A stretch of 64,000 nucleotides of DNA from DYRB01 sp963709645 (GTDB lineage: Bacteria; Pseudomonadota; Gammaproteobacteria; Chromatiales; Chromatiaceae), in assembly GCA_963709645.1 (NCBI GenBank), contig CAVPXP010000049.1:62001-126000 (forward strand), given 5' to 3'. This document shows positions 55,177-63,215 of this stretch, one piece after another (within the stretch, counting starts at the first letter, position 1; every line of letters begins with the position of its first letter). The position numbers and the translations under genes are program-made. The notes beneath the pieces were generated by a model. It was not told where the DNA came from, ran no database searches, and was given only the letters and a program-made list of their open reading frames with translations.

Positions 55177-55327
55177 ACTGCTGGGGTCTCAGCGCCGAGT
55201 CGGACCCGATGGGCCAACACGCCCGAGAGACTCTGATCCGTGCAAGGTGTCGGACGATGTTACGCGCCCGCACGGCGTCAGTCAACGGATTCTAATATAA
55301 GCAGTTCCTGATGGATTGGCCTCCCTT

Positions 55328-56206
55328 ATGCCCGACCCTTTCGATCTGGCCGATGACGTTACGTACATAGCCTGGCGAGACAGCAAGCTCCTCGGCTGGC
55401 CCTGCACCAGCGAAGACCTGCGCGTGGAGGTCACCGACCTGGCGCGCCCGAGCCCAGCGGAATTGGGGTCCATCGGCGCCCTGATCGCCAAGTGCAACCT
55501 AGCCCTGATCGCCGGCCGCGACCCCGCCGAGATCCAGTCTGAGGCGCTGCTTGCCTTCGCGCGTCGGCTGGGACTCGTACGTCTGGACACCAACCTCTGC
55601 GCAGACCAGCAGGCGGTGAGCGCCATCGCCGTTCGCCCGGCCGGGCGAACCGGCGAATACATCCCCTACACGAACCGCCCCCTGCGTTGGCACACGGATG
55701 GTTACTACAATGCCCCGCATTCGTTTGTGCGCGCCTGGGTACTATTTTGTGTGCGGGACGCGGCCGAGGGCGGCGAGAACGCCCTGTTGGACCCCGAGAT
55801 AGCCTACATCCACCTGCGCGACGAAGACCCCGCTCTCGTCCAGGCTCTGATGGAGCCGGACGCGATGACCGTTCCAGCCAACGTCGAGCAGGGCGTGGAA
55901 TTGCGGCCGGCGAGTTCGGGTCCGGTGTTCACTGTGATCGGAGGTCACCTGCACATGCGCTACTCCGCCCGCGCCCGCAACATCGGGTGGAAGCCTAGCC
56001 GCGCCCTGGATGCCGCGCGGGAGCGACTGACTCGCTTGCTTTCCCAGCCCAGCGTCTACATGTTTCAGCACAAGCTGAAGCCTGGCGAGGGATACGTGAG
56101 CAACAATGTGCTGCACAACCGCGCCGGGTTCATCGAGCCAACGGGAGCGGGGCGGCTGCTTTTGCGTGTCCGCTATTTGGATCGAGTCCAGATCCACCCC
56201 GGCTGA
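55328..56206 (+). CDS. TauD/TfdA-like Fe(II)/2-oxoglutarate dioxygenase
   Basis: A 292-residue enzyme with the TauD fold. The facial triad is visible as H122-x-D124 (WHTDGYYN) and the distal His in VLHNRAGF; the 2-oxoglutarate arginine is probably in LLLRVRYLDR. It lacks obvious taurine-specific residues, so the substrate is open. ATG MPDPFDLADD is used; a TTG four codons earlier is unlikely. It is the first gene of a five-gene plus-strand set divergent from dsr. Confidence 0.85.
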   Translation: MPDPFDLADDVTYIAWRDSKLLGWPCTSEDLRVEVTDLARPSPAELGSIGALIAKCNLALIAGRDPAEIQSEALLAFARRLGLVRLDTNLCADQQAVSAIAVRPAGRTGEYIPYTNRPLRWHTDGYYNAPHSFVRAWVLFCVRDAAEGGENALLDPEIAYIHLRDEDPALVQALMEPDAMTVPANVEQGVELRPASSGPVFTVIGGHLHMRYSARARNIGWKPSRALDAARERLTRLLSQPSVYMFQHKLKPGEGYVSNNVLHNRAGFIEPTGAGRLLLRVRYLDRVQIHPG

Positions 56207-56268
56207 GCAGGGGCCACGTCCGGGGGCACCCCAAGCGGGGCTCCGGAACGCCAGGCTTTACACCGAAC

Positions 56269-56484
56269 ATGACGAGGGCGGCAAGGCAGACCATGCTGAA
56301 ACTGAGCGAGCTCCTGGTGGGCAACAGCGAACTGGAGTCATTCGAAGACCTGATACCCATGGTGCAGGCCGTTGCTGGCAGCGGCGAGCGCTTTTTTCGT
56401 ATGGACGTCAAGCCACCTTTCCCGGACACGCCGGACAATTGGGAAGACAGACTCGAGGCTGCGTTCAGCGGCCCAATCCGTTGA
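56269..56484 (+). CDS. Small protein of the dsr-linked cluster, unknown
   Basis: A 71-residue protein (MLKLSELLVGNSELESFEDLIPM, then ERFFRMDVKPPFPDTPDNWEDRL). An ATG eight codons later (MLKLSEL) is an alternative start. No domain recognised; it reads as one or two helices plus a Pro-rich end. It lies between the TauD-like gene and a 240-residue unknown, separated from the latter by 26 bases, and its codon use resembles its neighbours. Confidence 0.55.
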   Translation: MTRAARQTMLKLSELLVGNSELESFEDLIPMVQAVAGSGERFFRMDVKPPFPDTPDNWEDRLEAAFSGPIR

Positions 56485-56510
56485 ACGGCGGGCCGCGCCT
56501 TGAGGCACAC

Positions 56511-57233
56511 ATGAAGTATTCCGATATCAGCCGCGTTACCCGGCTCAGCGACACCGCAGCCGACTCCGTGATCAACCGCAGCGCCGAGATGGCCGCCCTC
56601 GAGTCTCACCTGGAGGCGCTTGCCGAGCACTATAAAGATCTCTGTCGCATCGCCGGTCGACCCAAGGAGCTTGCCGATCTGCGCCTGCAGATGGCGCGCA
56701 CCCTAGTGGGGCTCGAGCGTGGAGATGAGGCATGGGAACCAGCACGCGAGTCCGTGGATGTCTTCATCGCCGAGCAAGACTGGGAGTCCGCGGCGGACGC
56801 CTGCGATGTCCTGTTCCAATGCGGACAACCGGGCTCGCTCTCAGCCCTTGGCCAGGGGATCTGGCTGGCGGTCACCTACCCCATCGACCCGGACCTGACA
56901 GTGGAGCTGCTGACCCACGTGGTCGACGAAACCCCGAACGACGCCGACGGGGCCGCGGTGGCTGCCACCACAGCCATGTTCGTCGCCGACCTGCGCGCCA
57001 GCGGTAACCAGCGCGACAACCTGATGTTTTTCGCCTCGCAGATCCTTGGAAACGTTGCGCGCCGACACAGTGGCGTCCAGACCCAGGCAGAGTTTGACCT
57101 CTGGATGGATCGCCTCGAGTTGCGCGAGCCAGAAAAATTCTTGGTGCGCCTGCGCAACGTGGTCGACGTCCTGGTCCAAGACGACTGGTGGTTCGACCGC
57201 GAAGCCCTGCAATCCAAGCTGCCCTCCAACTGA
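56511..57233 (+). CDS. Helical protein of the dsr-linked cluster, unknown
   Basis: A 240-residue soluble, mostly helical protein. Segments such as LESHLEALAEHYKDLCRIAGRPKELADLRLQMARTL and RESVDVFIAEQDWESAADACDVLFQCG have the look of TPR-like helical pairs. It ends WWFDREALQSKLPSN. No motif or family recognised. It is probably in one operon with the flanking genes (26 bases before, 68 after). It may be a scaffold or adaptor for the Cas6-like neighbour, but that is only a guess from position. Confidence 0.7.
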   Translation: MKYSDISRVTRLSDTAADSVINRSAEMAALESHLEALAEHYKDLCRIAGRPKELADLRLQMARTLVGLERGDEAWEPARESVDVFIAEQDWESAADACDVLFQCGQPGSLSALGQGIWLAVTYPIDPDLTVELLTHVVDETPNDADGAAVAATTAMFVADLRASGNQRDNLMFFASQILGNVARRHSGVQTQAEFDLWMDRLELREPEKFLVRLRNVVDVLVQDDWWFDREALQSKLPSN

Positions 57234-57301
57234 GGTCGGGGGGCGAGAGGCATGCCTCTCCCCCGGCTCAACCGCCACGCGCAAAGCGCGGACAAATACC
57301 C

Positions 57302-57988
57302 ATGTACTGGCAAGACGACCACGCCGACCGACCCTTCGAGGTCCCCGAAGACATACTGGATGTGCTATTCACCATCGAGTGTAAGCGCCTCCCCGTGGAC
57401 CATGCCCATGCACTTTCTAAGGCCCTGGGTGGACTCGTGCCCTGGCTGCACACCGAGCCTGCGGCCGCAGTTCATTGCATCCACGTCGCCGGGTCCCAGA
57501 ACGGCTGGGAGCGCCCCGAGCACGGGGGCGACCAGTACCTGATCCCTTCGCGGCGCACCAAACTTATTATCCGGGTCCCCAAGGAACGGGTTGCCGGCCT
57601 GGAAAGTATGCTATCCGGAACCACCCTGGACCTAGCCGGCTGCTCCCTGACGATCGGCTCCGCCAAGACCCGAACGCTGAGCAAGGAGTCCACCCTCTTC
57701 GCCCGTCAGGTGGTGAGCCGCCCCGGCGACGACGAGGACGCATTCCTTGCCTGGGCCGTGACCGAGCTGCACACCCTCGGAGTCGCGGTGCGCAAGGCCA
57801 TCTGTGGCAAGGAGCTGCTCGTTGAGACCCCGGAGGGACCCTTGCGCACCCGCAGCCTGATGCTGGCCGACCTGAGCCCGGAGGAGGCGGTCCGACTCCA
57901 GCAGGTTGGGCTTGGACCCCGCCGGGACCTGGGCTGCGGCATCTTCATCCCCCACAAGGGCGTCGATTCCGCAAAGAAAGGAAGTTGA
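57302..57988 (+). CDS. Cas6/Cmx6-like (type I-MYXAN) RNA-endonuclease family protein
   Basis: A 228-residue protein matching the Cas6 family of subtype MYXAN (Cmx6): start MYWQDDHADRPFEVPEDILDVLF, CKRLPVDHAHALSKAL with a His near residue 34, and the family-typical end LRTRSLMLADLSPEEAVRLQQ followed by the Gly-rich loop GLGPRRDLGCGIFIPHKG. Cas6 enzymes cut CRISPR precursor RNA, but there is no CRISPR array and no other cas gene in this window. It lies 123 bases before a DsrC paralogue, an arrangement I recall from other sulfur oxidisers. The family call is from memory of the pattern; RNA cleavage activity is not established. Confidence 0.75.
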   Translation: MYWQDDHADRPFEVPEDILDVLFTIECKRLPVDHAHALSKALGGLVPWLHTEPAAAVHCIHVAGSQNGWERPEHGGDQYLIPSRRTKLIIRVPKERVAGLESMLSGTTLDLAGCSLTIGSAKTRTLSKESTLFARQVVSRPGDDEDAFLAWAVTELHTLGVAVRKAICGKELLVETPEGPLRTRSLMLADLSPEEAVRLQQVGLGPRRDLGCGIFIPHKGVDSAKKGS

Positions 57989-58111
57989 TGACGAACGCTT
58001 GACAACTTTATAAAATTAGCCGGCTGTGATGGGCCGGACTCGCGACCCGAGGGCCGGCGCCCCCTCCAACCAAGCCTATGGCACATCTGTAAATACGAGA
58101 GGAGCAGAACC

Positions 58112-58450
58112 ATGTCCATCGAAGTGAACGGCGTCACCATCGCGACCACAGAGGCCGGTTTCCTGGAGAACCACCTCGACTGGAACGAGGACGTGGCCCG
58201 CGCGTTGGCCGCCATCGAAGGTATCGAGCTGACGGAAAAGCACTGGGACGTGATCAACTACCTGCGCGACGAGTACATCAACAACGGCCAGAACCAGCCC
58301 ATGGAGCGCGTCGTGCTGAAGGACATGGGCAAGAAGTGGGGCTCCAAGCCCTCCAGCAAGGACCTCTACACCCTCTTCCCCCTGGCGCCCACCAAGCAGG
58401 GCACCAAGATCGCCGGCCTGCCCCAGGTCCACCGCAAGGGCGGGTACTGA
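58112..58450 (+). CDS. Cysteine-free DsrC/TusE paralogue (RspA-like)
   Basis: A 112-residue DsrC-family protein: SIEVNGVTIATTEAGFLENHLDWNEDVARAL and LTEKHWDVINYLRDEY match the DsrC core. The C terminus reads KIAGLPQVHRKGGY, so both redox cysteines are gone and the protein has no cysteine at all. It cannot carry persulfide. Such forms have been called RspA and are thought to be regulatory. AGGAGC precedes the ATG. A terminator hairpin follows, making it last in the plus-strand cluster. Confidence 0.88.
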   Translation: MSIEVNGVTIATTEAGFLENHLDWNEDVARALAAIEGIELTEKHWDVINYLRDEYINNGQNQPMERVVLKDMGKKWGSKPSSKDLYTLFPLAPTKQGTKIAGLPQVHRKGGY

Positions 58451-58498
58451 GGGCGGACCTCGGGCCCAGCCCAAGACTGCGCCTAGGCAGAAAGAAAA

Positions 58499-58530
58499 GG
58501 GCGGCGACGACGCGCCGCCCGTTTCGTTTT
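58499..58530 (+). terminator. Intrinsic terminator after the DsrC paralogue
   Basis: A perfect 8-bp GC stem (gggcggcg / cgccgccc) with a six-base loop, followed by GTTTCGTTTT, 48 bases past the stop. It also separates the convergent PKHD hydroxylase gene. Confidence 0.85.
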
Positions 58531-58571
58531 GCACGCCGCAACCCGAGCAACGGCTCTTCGCCAGCCGGATC

Positions 58572-59246
58572 CTACAGATCCGCCCACATCCGCAGCAGAT
58601 TGGCGTAAGACCGATCCACATACCCCGTGGTCTCGGTCGCCGGGGCCTCCTTGAGCAGCCGTTCGCGTGCCAGGTTCAGCTCGTAGAGAAGCTCACGCTG
58701 AGCCGCATCCCGCACATAGCTCTGAATCCAGGTCAGGGCCACCAGACGCTCCCCCGCTGTCACCTCGGCCACATGGTGCAGGCTGGAGGAGGGGTAGATC
58801 ACCGCATCCCCGGCCGGCAGCTTGACCTTGCGGTCGCCGAACGGCGTGCGCGCCGTCAGCTCCCCGCCCTCATAGGACTCCGGCGGGCTCAGGAAGATAG
58901 TCATGGAGACGTCAGTGCGAAAGCGCGGCCCGCTGGTGCCCATGATCGGGTCATCCACATGATCGCCGTAGGTCATCCCGGGTTCGTAGCGAGCGACGAT
59001 GGGGTCAGCCACGCGGTGCGGCAGGGCGCCGAAGCGGAAGGTTTCGTTATGGGCCAGGCTCGCCATGATGATCCGGATCAGCCGCTGGAGGCGCTCGGGC
59101 TCCTGCTTGAGCTCCAGGTTGTGCTTGACACGCGCCGCGGCGAAGCCAGCGGTCAGGCGTCCATCGACGAACTCGGCACCGACGAGGGTCTCCCGTATCT
59201 TGTCCAGTTGTGCGGCGTTGAGGAGTCCAGGGATGGTCAACAACAT
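58572..59246 (-). CDS. PKHD-type Fe(II)/2-oxoglutarate hydroxylase (PiuC/YbiX)
   Basis: A 224-residue enzyme with the jelly-roll 2OG-Fe(II) core: H-x-D in YGDHVDDPIMG, the distal His in SSSLHHVAEVT and the arginine in GERLVALTWIQS. The opening LLTIPGLLNAAQLDKIRE and closing YVDRSYANLLRMWADL are typical of PiuC/YbiX proteins, often linked to iron uptake. No TonB receptor gene is adjacent here. It faces the cluster that ends with the DsrC paralogue. Confidence 0.93.
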   Translation of the reverse strand: MLLTIPGLLNAAQLDKIRETLVGAEFVDGRLTAGFAAARVKHNLELKQEPERLQRLIRIIMASLAHNETFRFGALPHRVADPIVARYEPGMTYGDHVDDPIMGTSGPRFRTDVSMTIFLSPPESYEGGELTARTPFGDRKVKLPAGDAVIYPSSSLHHVAEVTAGERLVALTWIQSYVRDAAQRELLYELNLARERLLKEAPATETTGYVDRSYANLLRMWADL

Positions 59247-59333
59247 GGCGGCGGTCCCCGATGGTTGGCGCCCGCGTCCCCGTCAGGCGGCCCAGGCGGC
59301 CCAAGCAGGCACATGGAGACGGCGGGCCTTTGA

Positions 59334-59351
59334 TAGAATCGCGCGATTCTA
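59334..59351 (+). promoter_or_regulatory. 18-bp perfect palindrome overlapping a -10-like element
   Basis: TAGAATCGCGCGATTCTA is a perfect palindrome. Its left end TAGAAT is a good sigma-70 -10, 35 bases before the next ATG, so a dimeric repressor here would block the promoter. No convincing -35 is seen. It also lies about 90 bases upstream of the divergent PKHD gene. Confidence 0.5.
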
Positions 59352-59373
59352 CGCCGAACCGCGGAGGCCCAGG

Positions 59374-59988
59374 ATGATACTCAAGGCTATCATCGACGAT
59401 CAGATCTACTCGCTGGACGTGCCGGACGCCGTCATCGCCCGGGGGGAGGAGTTCTTCGCAGAACTCGACCGGGACATGGACAAGGGCTGGCAGATGAGCC
59501 GCGACTGGGTGGACCACCCAAACCGGATCCAACGCGGCCAGATCGTTGCCGACAAGCTCCTCACGGCGCTGGAAAACGAGAATCGGCGCGTCGGGCTGCT
59601 CATGGCCGGCTATCTGCTCAAGCGCCTGCCCAACCTCGACGAGGTCGAGATCGACGTACAGGGCGAGATCCAGAACACCGTCTTCCGCTTCCGCGAGGCC
59701 GCCCCCGACGCCCGCCCAGGGGCCACGGCAACCGCGACTGAGACCCCCACCCCCAACGGCGAAGCGGAAGCTCAGGAGGGTATGAGCCAACTCGAAGCCA
59801 TGGAGCAGGCAGGCAACGACGTGACAAAAGTCTTCCGGGTCGGCAAGGCCTACCGCTTCTCAGTCTTCGACCACCACACCGGCGAGTGGCAGGACTCCCC
59901 GATAGTCGCCGACGCCCAGGAGGCCGAGCGCCTGCGTCAGGCGGCCTTCAAACGCCGTTACGACGCCCTGCGCCGGGGCGGCAACTAA
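59374..59988 (+). CDS. Hypothetical protein with acidic linker
   Basis: A 204-residue protein. An N-terminal domain (ILKAIIDDQIYSLDVPDAVIARGEEFFAELDRDMDKGWQMSR and LLMAGYLLKRLPNLDEVEID) is joined by an Ala/Thr/Pro/Glu-rich linker (residues 110-140) to a C-terminal part (VFRVGKAYRFSVFDHHTGEWQDSPIVAD). It is highly charged and cytoplasmic. No family recognised. GCGGAGG precedes the ATG, and the upstream palindrome suggests control at its own promoter. The next gene starts 12 bases later. Confidence 0.7.
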   Translation: MILKAIIDDQIYSLDVPDAVIARGEEFFAELDRDMDKGWQMSRDWVDHPNRIQRGQIVADKLLTALENENRRVGLLMAGYLLKRLPNLDEVEIDVQGEIQNTVFRFREAAPDARPGATATATETPTPNGEAEAQEGMSQLEAMEQAGNDVTKVFRVGKAYRFSVFDHHTGEWQDSPIVADAQEAERLRQAAFKRRYDALRRGGN

Positions 59989-60000
59989 AGAACCCCCCAG

Positions 60001-60354
60001 GTGGCAGATTTGTTCGATGTCACCGCCCCGCTCGCCTTGCGCCTCCCGATAGGGGGACGCAAGGTCATCGCCGCCTGCTTCCCCCACCCGCGCGGGCTGC
60101 TTTACCTCGACACCTTCTGGCACCTGACCAGCCCGCAGGAGGCGGCCCATCTGATCGTTGGCGAGGTCACCGGCGAAGGCCCTTGGAAGGTCGGCGGCTG
60201 CGTCATCACCGTGCTTGGCTGCCACAACACCGACCCTGACCTGGCCCTGCCCTATGCCCGTTGGCGCGACTACCTCGATCAGGCCGGCCCCCAGGACTAC
60301 CCACCCCCGGCCCAGATCCGCGACATCGCCCGGCGCCTGGGCGCCTCGGTCTGA
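60001..60354 (+). CDS. Hypothetical protein, small beta-rich
   Basis: A 117-residue protein starting at GTG (ADLFDVTAPLALRLPIGGRKVIAACFPHPRGLLYLDTFW). It includes GEVTGEGPWKVGGCVITVLGCHNTDP and a Pro-rich helical end. No family or active-site motif is recognised. It lies in a row with the preceding unknown gene (12 bases) and the SLC13 permease (21 bases), so the three are probably one transcript. Confidence 0.65.
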   Translation: MADLFDVTAPLALRLPIGGRKVIAACFPHPRGLLYLDTFWHLTSPQEAAHLIVGEVTGEGPWKVGGCVITVLGCHNTDPDLALPYARWRDYLDQAGPQDYPPPAQIRDIARRLGASV

Positions 60355-60375
60355 CCCACCCCATACCAAGCCGTC

Positions 60376-62163
60376 ATGGAAGCCCTGACCCAACTCGGCT
60401 GGCAGGCCTGGCTCAGTATCGGCGTTGTCGTCGGTGCCTTCGCCCTGTTCGCCACCGGGCGCGGCACCCCAGACAGCGTCACAACCGCCGGACTGACCCT
60501 GCTCCTGGTCTCCGGCGTGCTGACTCCGACCGAGGCCCTGGCCGGCTTCGCCAACCCGGGAATGCTCACCGTCGCCGTGCTGTACGTTGTAGTGACTGGC
60601 CTCACCGAGACCGGGGCGGTGGATTGGATCGGCCAGACCCTGTTGGGACGGCCACGCTCTCCCACTCACGCCCGCTGGAGACTGATGGCCCCGTCCGCGG
60701 CCTTGAGCACTGTACTCAACAACACCCCGCTGGTCGCCGTACTGATTCCGGCGGTGCAGGACTGGGCCAAGCGTTACCGCCTGGAGCTGTCGCGGCTGAT
60801 GATTCCCCTGAGCTATGCGACCATCGCCGGGGGAACCTGCTCCCTCATCGGGACCAGCACCAACCTGGTGGTGGACGGGCTCTACCGGTCGTACAGCGGC
60901 GGGACCGGACTCGGTCTCTTCGAGCCAGCATGGATCGGCGTGCCGGTGGTCGCCATTGTCCTCGGATTCCTGCTCACCGCAGGACACTGGCTGCTCCCCC
61001 GCCGTCCCCCGGCCGACCAGGACTTCGCCGACGTACGTCAGTACACCGCCGAGATGCTGGTCCCGGCGGGGAGCCCCCTGGCGGGCAAGGGGGTGGAGGC
61101 TGCCGGGCTGCGCCAGCTCCCGGGGCTCTTCCTGATCGAGATCGAGCGCGATGAGCAAATCATGCCCGCGGTCTCCTCCCACGAGCTGCTACGAGTCGGC
61201 GACCGGCTGGTCTTCGCCGGCATCATCGACTCGGTGATGGACCTGCACCGGCTGCGGGGACTCATCCCGGCGACGGACCAGGTCTTCAAGCTCGGCGGAC
61301 CGCGCCAGGACCGCTGCTTCGTCGAGGCCGTTCTTTCCGACAGCGGACCCCTGATCGGCCGGAGCGTGCGCGAAGGGCGTTTCCGCAACCGCTACAACGC
61401 GGCCATTCTCGCCGTTGCCCGCAACGGCGAGCGCATCCGGCGGAAGATCGGCGACATCGAGCTCCAGGCCGGCGACACCCTGCTGCTGGAGTGCCGACCA
61501 GAGTTCGTCGAGCAGCAGCGCAACTCCCGCGACTTTCTGCTGGTCAGCCAGATCGGGAACCGCCGGCCGCTGCGCCACGAGCGCGCCCCCCTGGCCTTGG
61601 GCATCGTCGGGGCCATGATCGTCAGCGTCACACTCGGCTGGCTGACCATGCTGGAGGCGGCACTGATCGCCGCGGGGGCGATGCTCGCGACCCGCTGCAC
61701 CGATGTGCGCAGGGCCCGGGCCGCCCCGGACTGGCAGGTCCTGGTGGTGATCGCGACCTCCTTCGGGCTCGCAGCGGCCCTGGAGAAGACGGGTGCCGCC
61801 AGCGCCCTGGCCGGTGGCCTCATCGGTCTGTCCCAGGGCGGCCCCTGGGCCACCCTGGCCCTGGTCTTCGTCGCGACCGCCGTGCTGACCGCCTTGGCGA
61901 CGAATAATGTGGCGGCGGTCTTGATCTTCCCTATCGCCATGGCCGCCGCCCAGGAGGTCCACGCCAGCCCCCTGCCCTTCGTGATCACCTTGATGGTCGC
62001 CGCCAGCGCCAGCTTTGCGACCCCCATCGGATACCAGACCAATCTGATGGTCTTCAACGCCGGAGGCTACCGCTTCGCCGATTTCCTGCGGGTCGGTGTC
62101 CCCATCACCCTTGCGGTGGGCGTGACCACCGTCACCCTTGCGCCGCTGATCTGGCCCTTCTGA
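60376..62163 (+). CDS. SLC13-type permease with RCK-C domains
   Basis: A 595-residue membrane protein. About six helices at each end (e.g. AWLSIGVVVGAFALFATG, LALVFVATAVLTALATNNVAAVL) surround a cytoplasmic middle with two TrkA-C/RCK-C domains (ADVRQYTAEMLVPAGSPLAGKG; DRCFVEAVLSDSGPLIGRSVREG). The transporter signature TNLVVDGLYRS in LIGTSTNLV matches the DASS/CitT group; versions with RCK domains often take sulfate or related anions. Given the dsr context, sulfate or thiosulfate export is possible but unproved. Confidence 0.88.
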   Translation: MEALTQLGWQAWLSIGVVVGAFALFATGRGTPDSVTTAGLTLLLVSGVLTPTEALAGFANPGMLTVAVLYVVVTGLTETGAVDWIGQTLLGRPRSPTHARWRLMAPSAALSTVLNNTPLVAVLIPAVQDWAKRYRLELSRLMIPLSYATIAGGTCSLIGTSTNLVVDGLYRSYSGGTGLGLFEPAWIGVPVVAIVLGFLLTAGHWLLPRRPPADQDFADVRQYTAEMLVPAGSPLAGKGVEAAGLRQLPGLFLIEIERDEQIMPAVSSHELLRVGDRLVFAGIIDSVMDLHRLRGLIPATDQVFKLGGPRQDRCFVEAVLSDSGPLIGRSVREGRFRNRYNAAILAVARNGERIRRKIGDIELQAGDTLLLECRPEFVEQQRNSRDFLLVSQIGNRRPLRHERAPLALGIVGAMIVSVTLGWLTMLEAALIAAGAMLATRCTDVRRARAAPDWQVLVVIATSFGLAAALEKTGAASALAGGLIGLSQGGPWATLALVFVATAVLTALATNNVAAVLIFPIAMAAAQEVHASPLPFVITLMVAASASFATPIGYQTNLMVFNAGGYRFADFLRVGVPITLAVGVTTVTLAPLIWPF

Positions 62164-62187
62164 ACCAAGCCCGATGGAACAACGCCC

Positions 62188-62595
62188 ATGCGTCGGATGG
62201 GACTCTACCTCGCCGCTTGGCTGCCCATGGTCCCCATCGCCATCCTCAACGGCGTGGTGCGCCAGGGCTGGTACGGCCGGTACATGACGGAGCTTGCCGC
62301 CCACCAGATCTCCACCGCTACCGGCCTGGCCCTGCTTGGGGCCTATATCTGGCTCGTCGTGCGCCTGTGGCCGCCGGCCGATTCCCGGCAGGCCCTTGGC
62401 ACCGGGCTCCTATGGCTCGTCCTTACCCTGGGGTTCGAGTTTCTTTTCGGGCACTTTGTCGCCGGTCACACCTGGGCCAGGCTGCTCGCGGATTACAACC
62501 TCCTCGCCGGCCGGGTCTGGATACTGATCCCTCTGTGGGTCGGTCTGGCGCCCTGGGTCTTTTATCGCCTATTGAGGCAACCTGCCCCAAGCTAG
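62188..62595 (+). CDS. Four-helix membrane protein, unknown
   Basis: A 135-residue protein with four membrane helices (LAAWLPMVPIAILNGVV, ISTATGLALLGAYIWLVV, GTGLLWLVLTLGFEFLFGHFV, WILIPLWVGLAPWVFY). Conserved-looking charged residues are near GWYGRYMTELAAHQ. The pattern resembles small uncharacterised membrane proteins of alpha- and gammaproteobacteria. It follows the permease after 24 bases and overlaps the DedA gene end by four bases on the opposite strand. Confidence 0.7.
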   Translation: MRRMGLYLAAWLPMVPIAILNGVVRQGWYGRYMTELAAHQISTATGLALLGAYIWLVVRLWPPADSRQALGTGLLWLVLTLGFEFLFGHFVAGHTWARLLADYNLLAGRVWILIPLWVGLAPWVFYRLLRQPAPS

Positions 62596-63215
62596 TCCGG
62601 TCGCCGGCGACCGAGGTAAACGGCCAGGATCCCCAGGCCGACCGCTGCCAAGGCCCAGCCCCAAGACCGCAGGCCATGCAGGGCGGCGATCAAGGCCTGG
62701 CGATCGACATCCAAGGCATAGACCCCAACACCAAAGACTCCGACCCAGAGGCTGGTCCCCACCGCTGTCCCGGCCAGGAAGCGCCGCCAGGGCATGTCCA
62801 GGGCCCCCGCAGTGATGTTGCTGGTCTGGCGCAAGCCGTCGAGGAAGCGCGCGACCACGAGAATCCACCATCCCCACCGGGCAAAGAGCGCCTGGGCTCG
62901 GGCCAGCCGCCCGCCGGTCCCAGTGCTGCGAACCAGCCGGCCACTGAGCCCGCGATGCCCGATCCAATAGCCAATCAGGTCGCCCACCCAGGTGGCCCAC
63001 CAAGCCACCAGCACCACCCAGAGGATGTCCGGTCCGCCCGTGACCGCGAGCAGGGCGCAGGCGATGAGCAGGGTCTGACCTGGGAGCGGCAAGCCCATCC
63101 CCTCCGCCAGGGTCGCGGCCGCCAGGGCCCAGAGCCCGTACCGGTCCAACAGCGGCCGGAGGCGGTCGATCTCCGCGGCCAGATTGGACACGATGTCTGC
63201 CTCGAACCCGGTCAC
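62592..63215 (-). CDS. DedA family membrane protein
   Basis: A 207-residue protein with five to six helices and the DedA/SNARE-associated signatures GMGLPLPGQTLLIACALLA, ATWVGDLIGYWIGHRGL with its acidic residue, and VVARFLDGLRQTSNITAGALDMPWRRFL with the conserved arginines. DedA proteins help flip lipid carriers and keep the proton gradient. GTG start overlapping the end of the next gene (GTGA), which means translational coupling with the flavin oxidoreductase upstream. Confidence 0.92.
   Translation of the reverse strand: MTGFEADIVSNLAAEIDRLRPLLDRYGLWALAAATLAEGMGLPLPGQTLLIACALLAVTGGPDILWVVLVAWWATWVGDLIGYWIGHRGLSGRLVRSTGTGGRLARAQALFARWGWWILVVARFLDGLRQTSNITAGALDMPWRRFLAGTAVGTSLWVGVFGVGVYALDVDRQALIAALHGLRSWGWALAAVGLGILAVYLGRRRPD

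Larger units (their letters stand above)
54924..55327. other. Divergent control region between dsr and the TauD cluster
   Basis: About 400 bases with no gene. It holds two palindromes: TTACGTAA at 55102-55109 and TACCCCATTTGGGGTA at 55161-55176. On the minus strand AGGACA (55127-55122) and TAATAT (55104-55099) are spaced 17 bases apart, a modest sigma-70 promoter for dsrA. Towards the TauD gene an AT-rich TAATATAAG (55293-55301) may serve as its -10. Confidence 0.5.

Noticed and set aside
57999..58030. TTGACA followed by AT-rich sequence before the DsrC paralogue, as a promoter
   Set aside because: The best -10-like sequences lie either 4 or 20 bases from the TTGACA, outside normal spacing, so it was not annotated as a promoter.
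57302..58500. CRISPR array near the Cas6-like gene
   Set aside because: I looked for regularly spaced direct repeats around the gene and found none.
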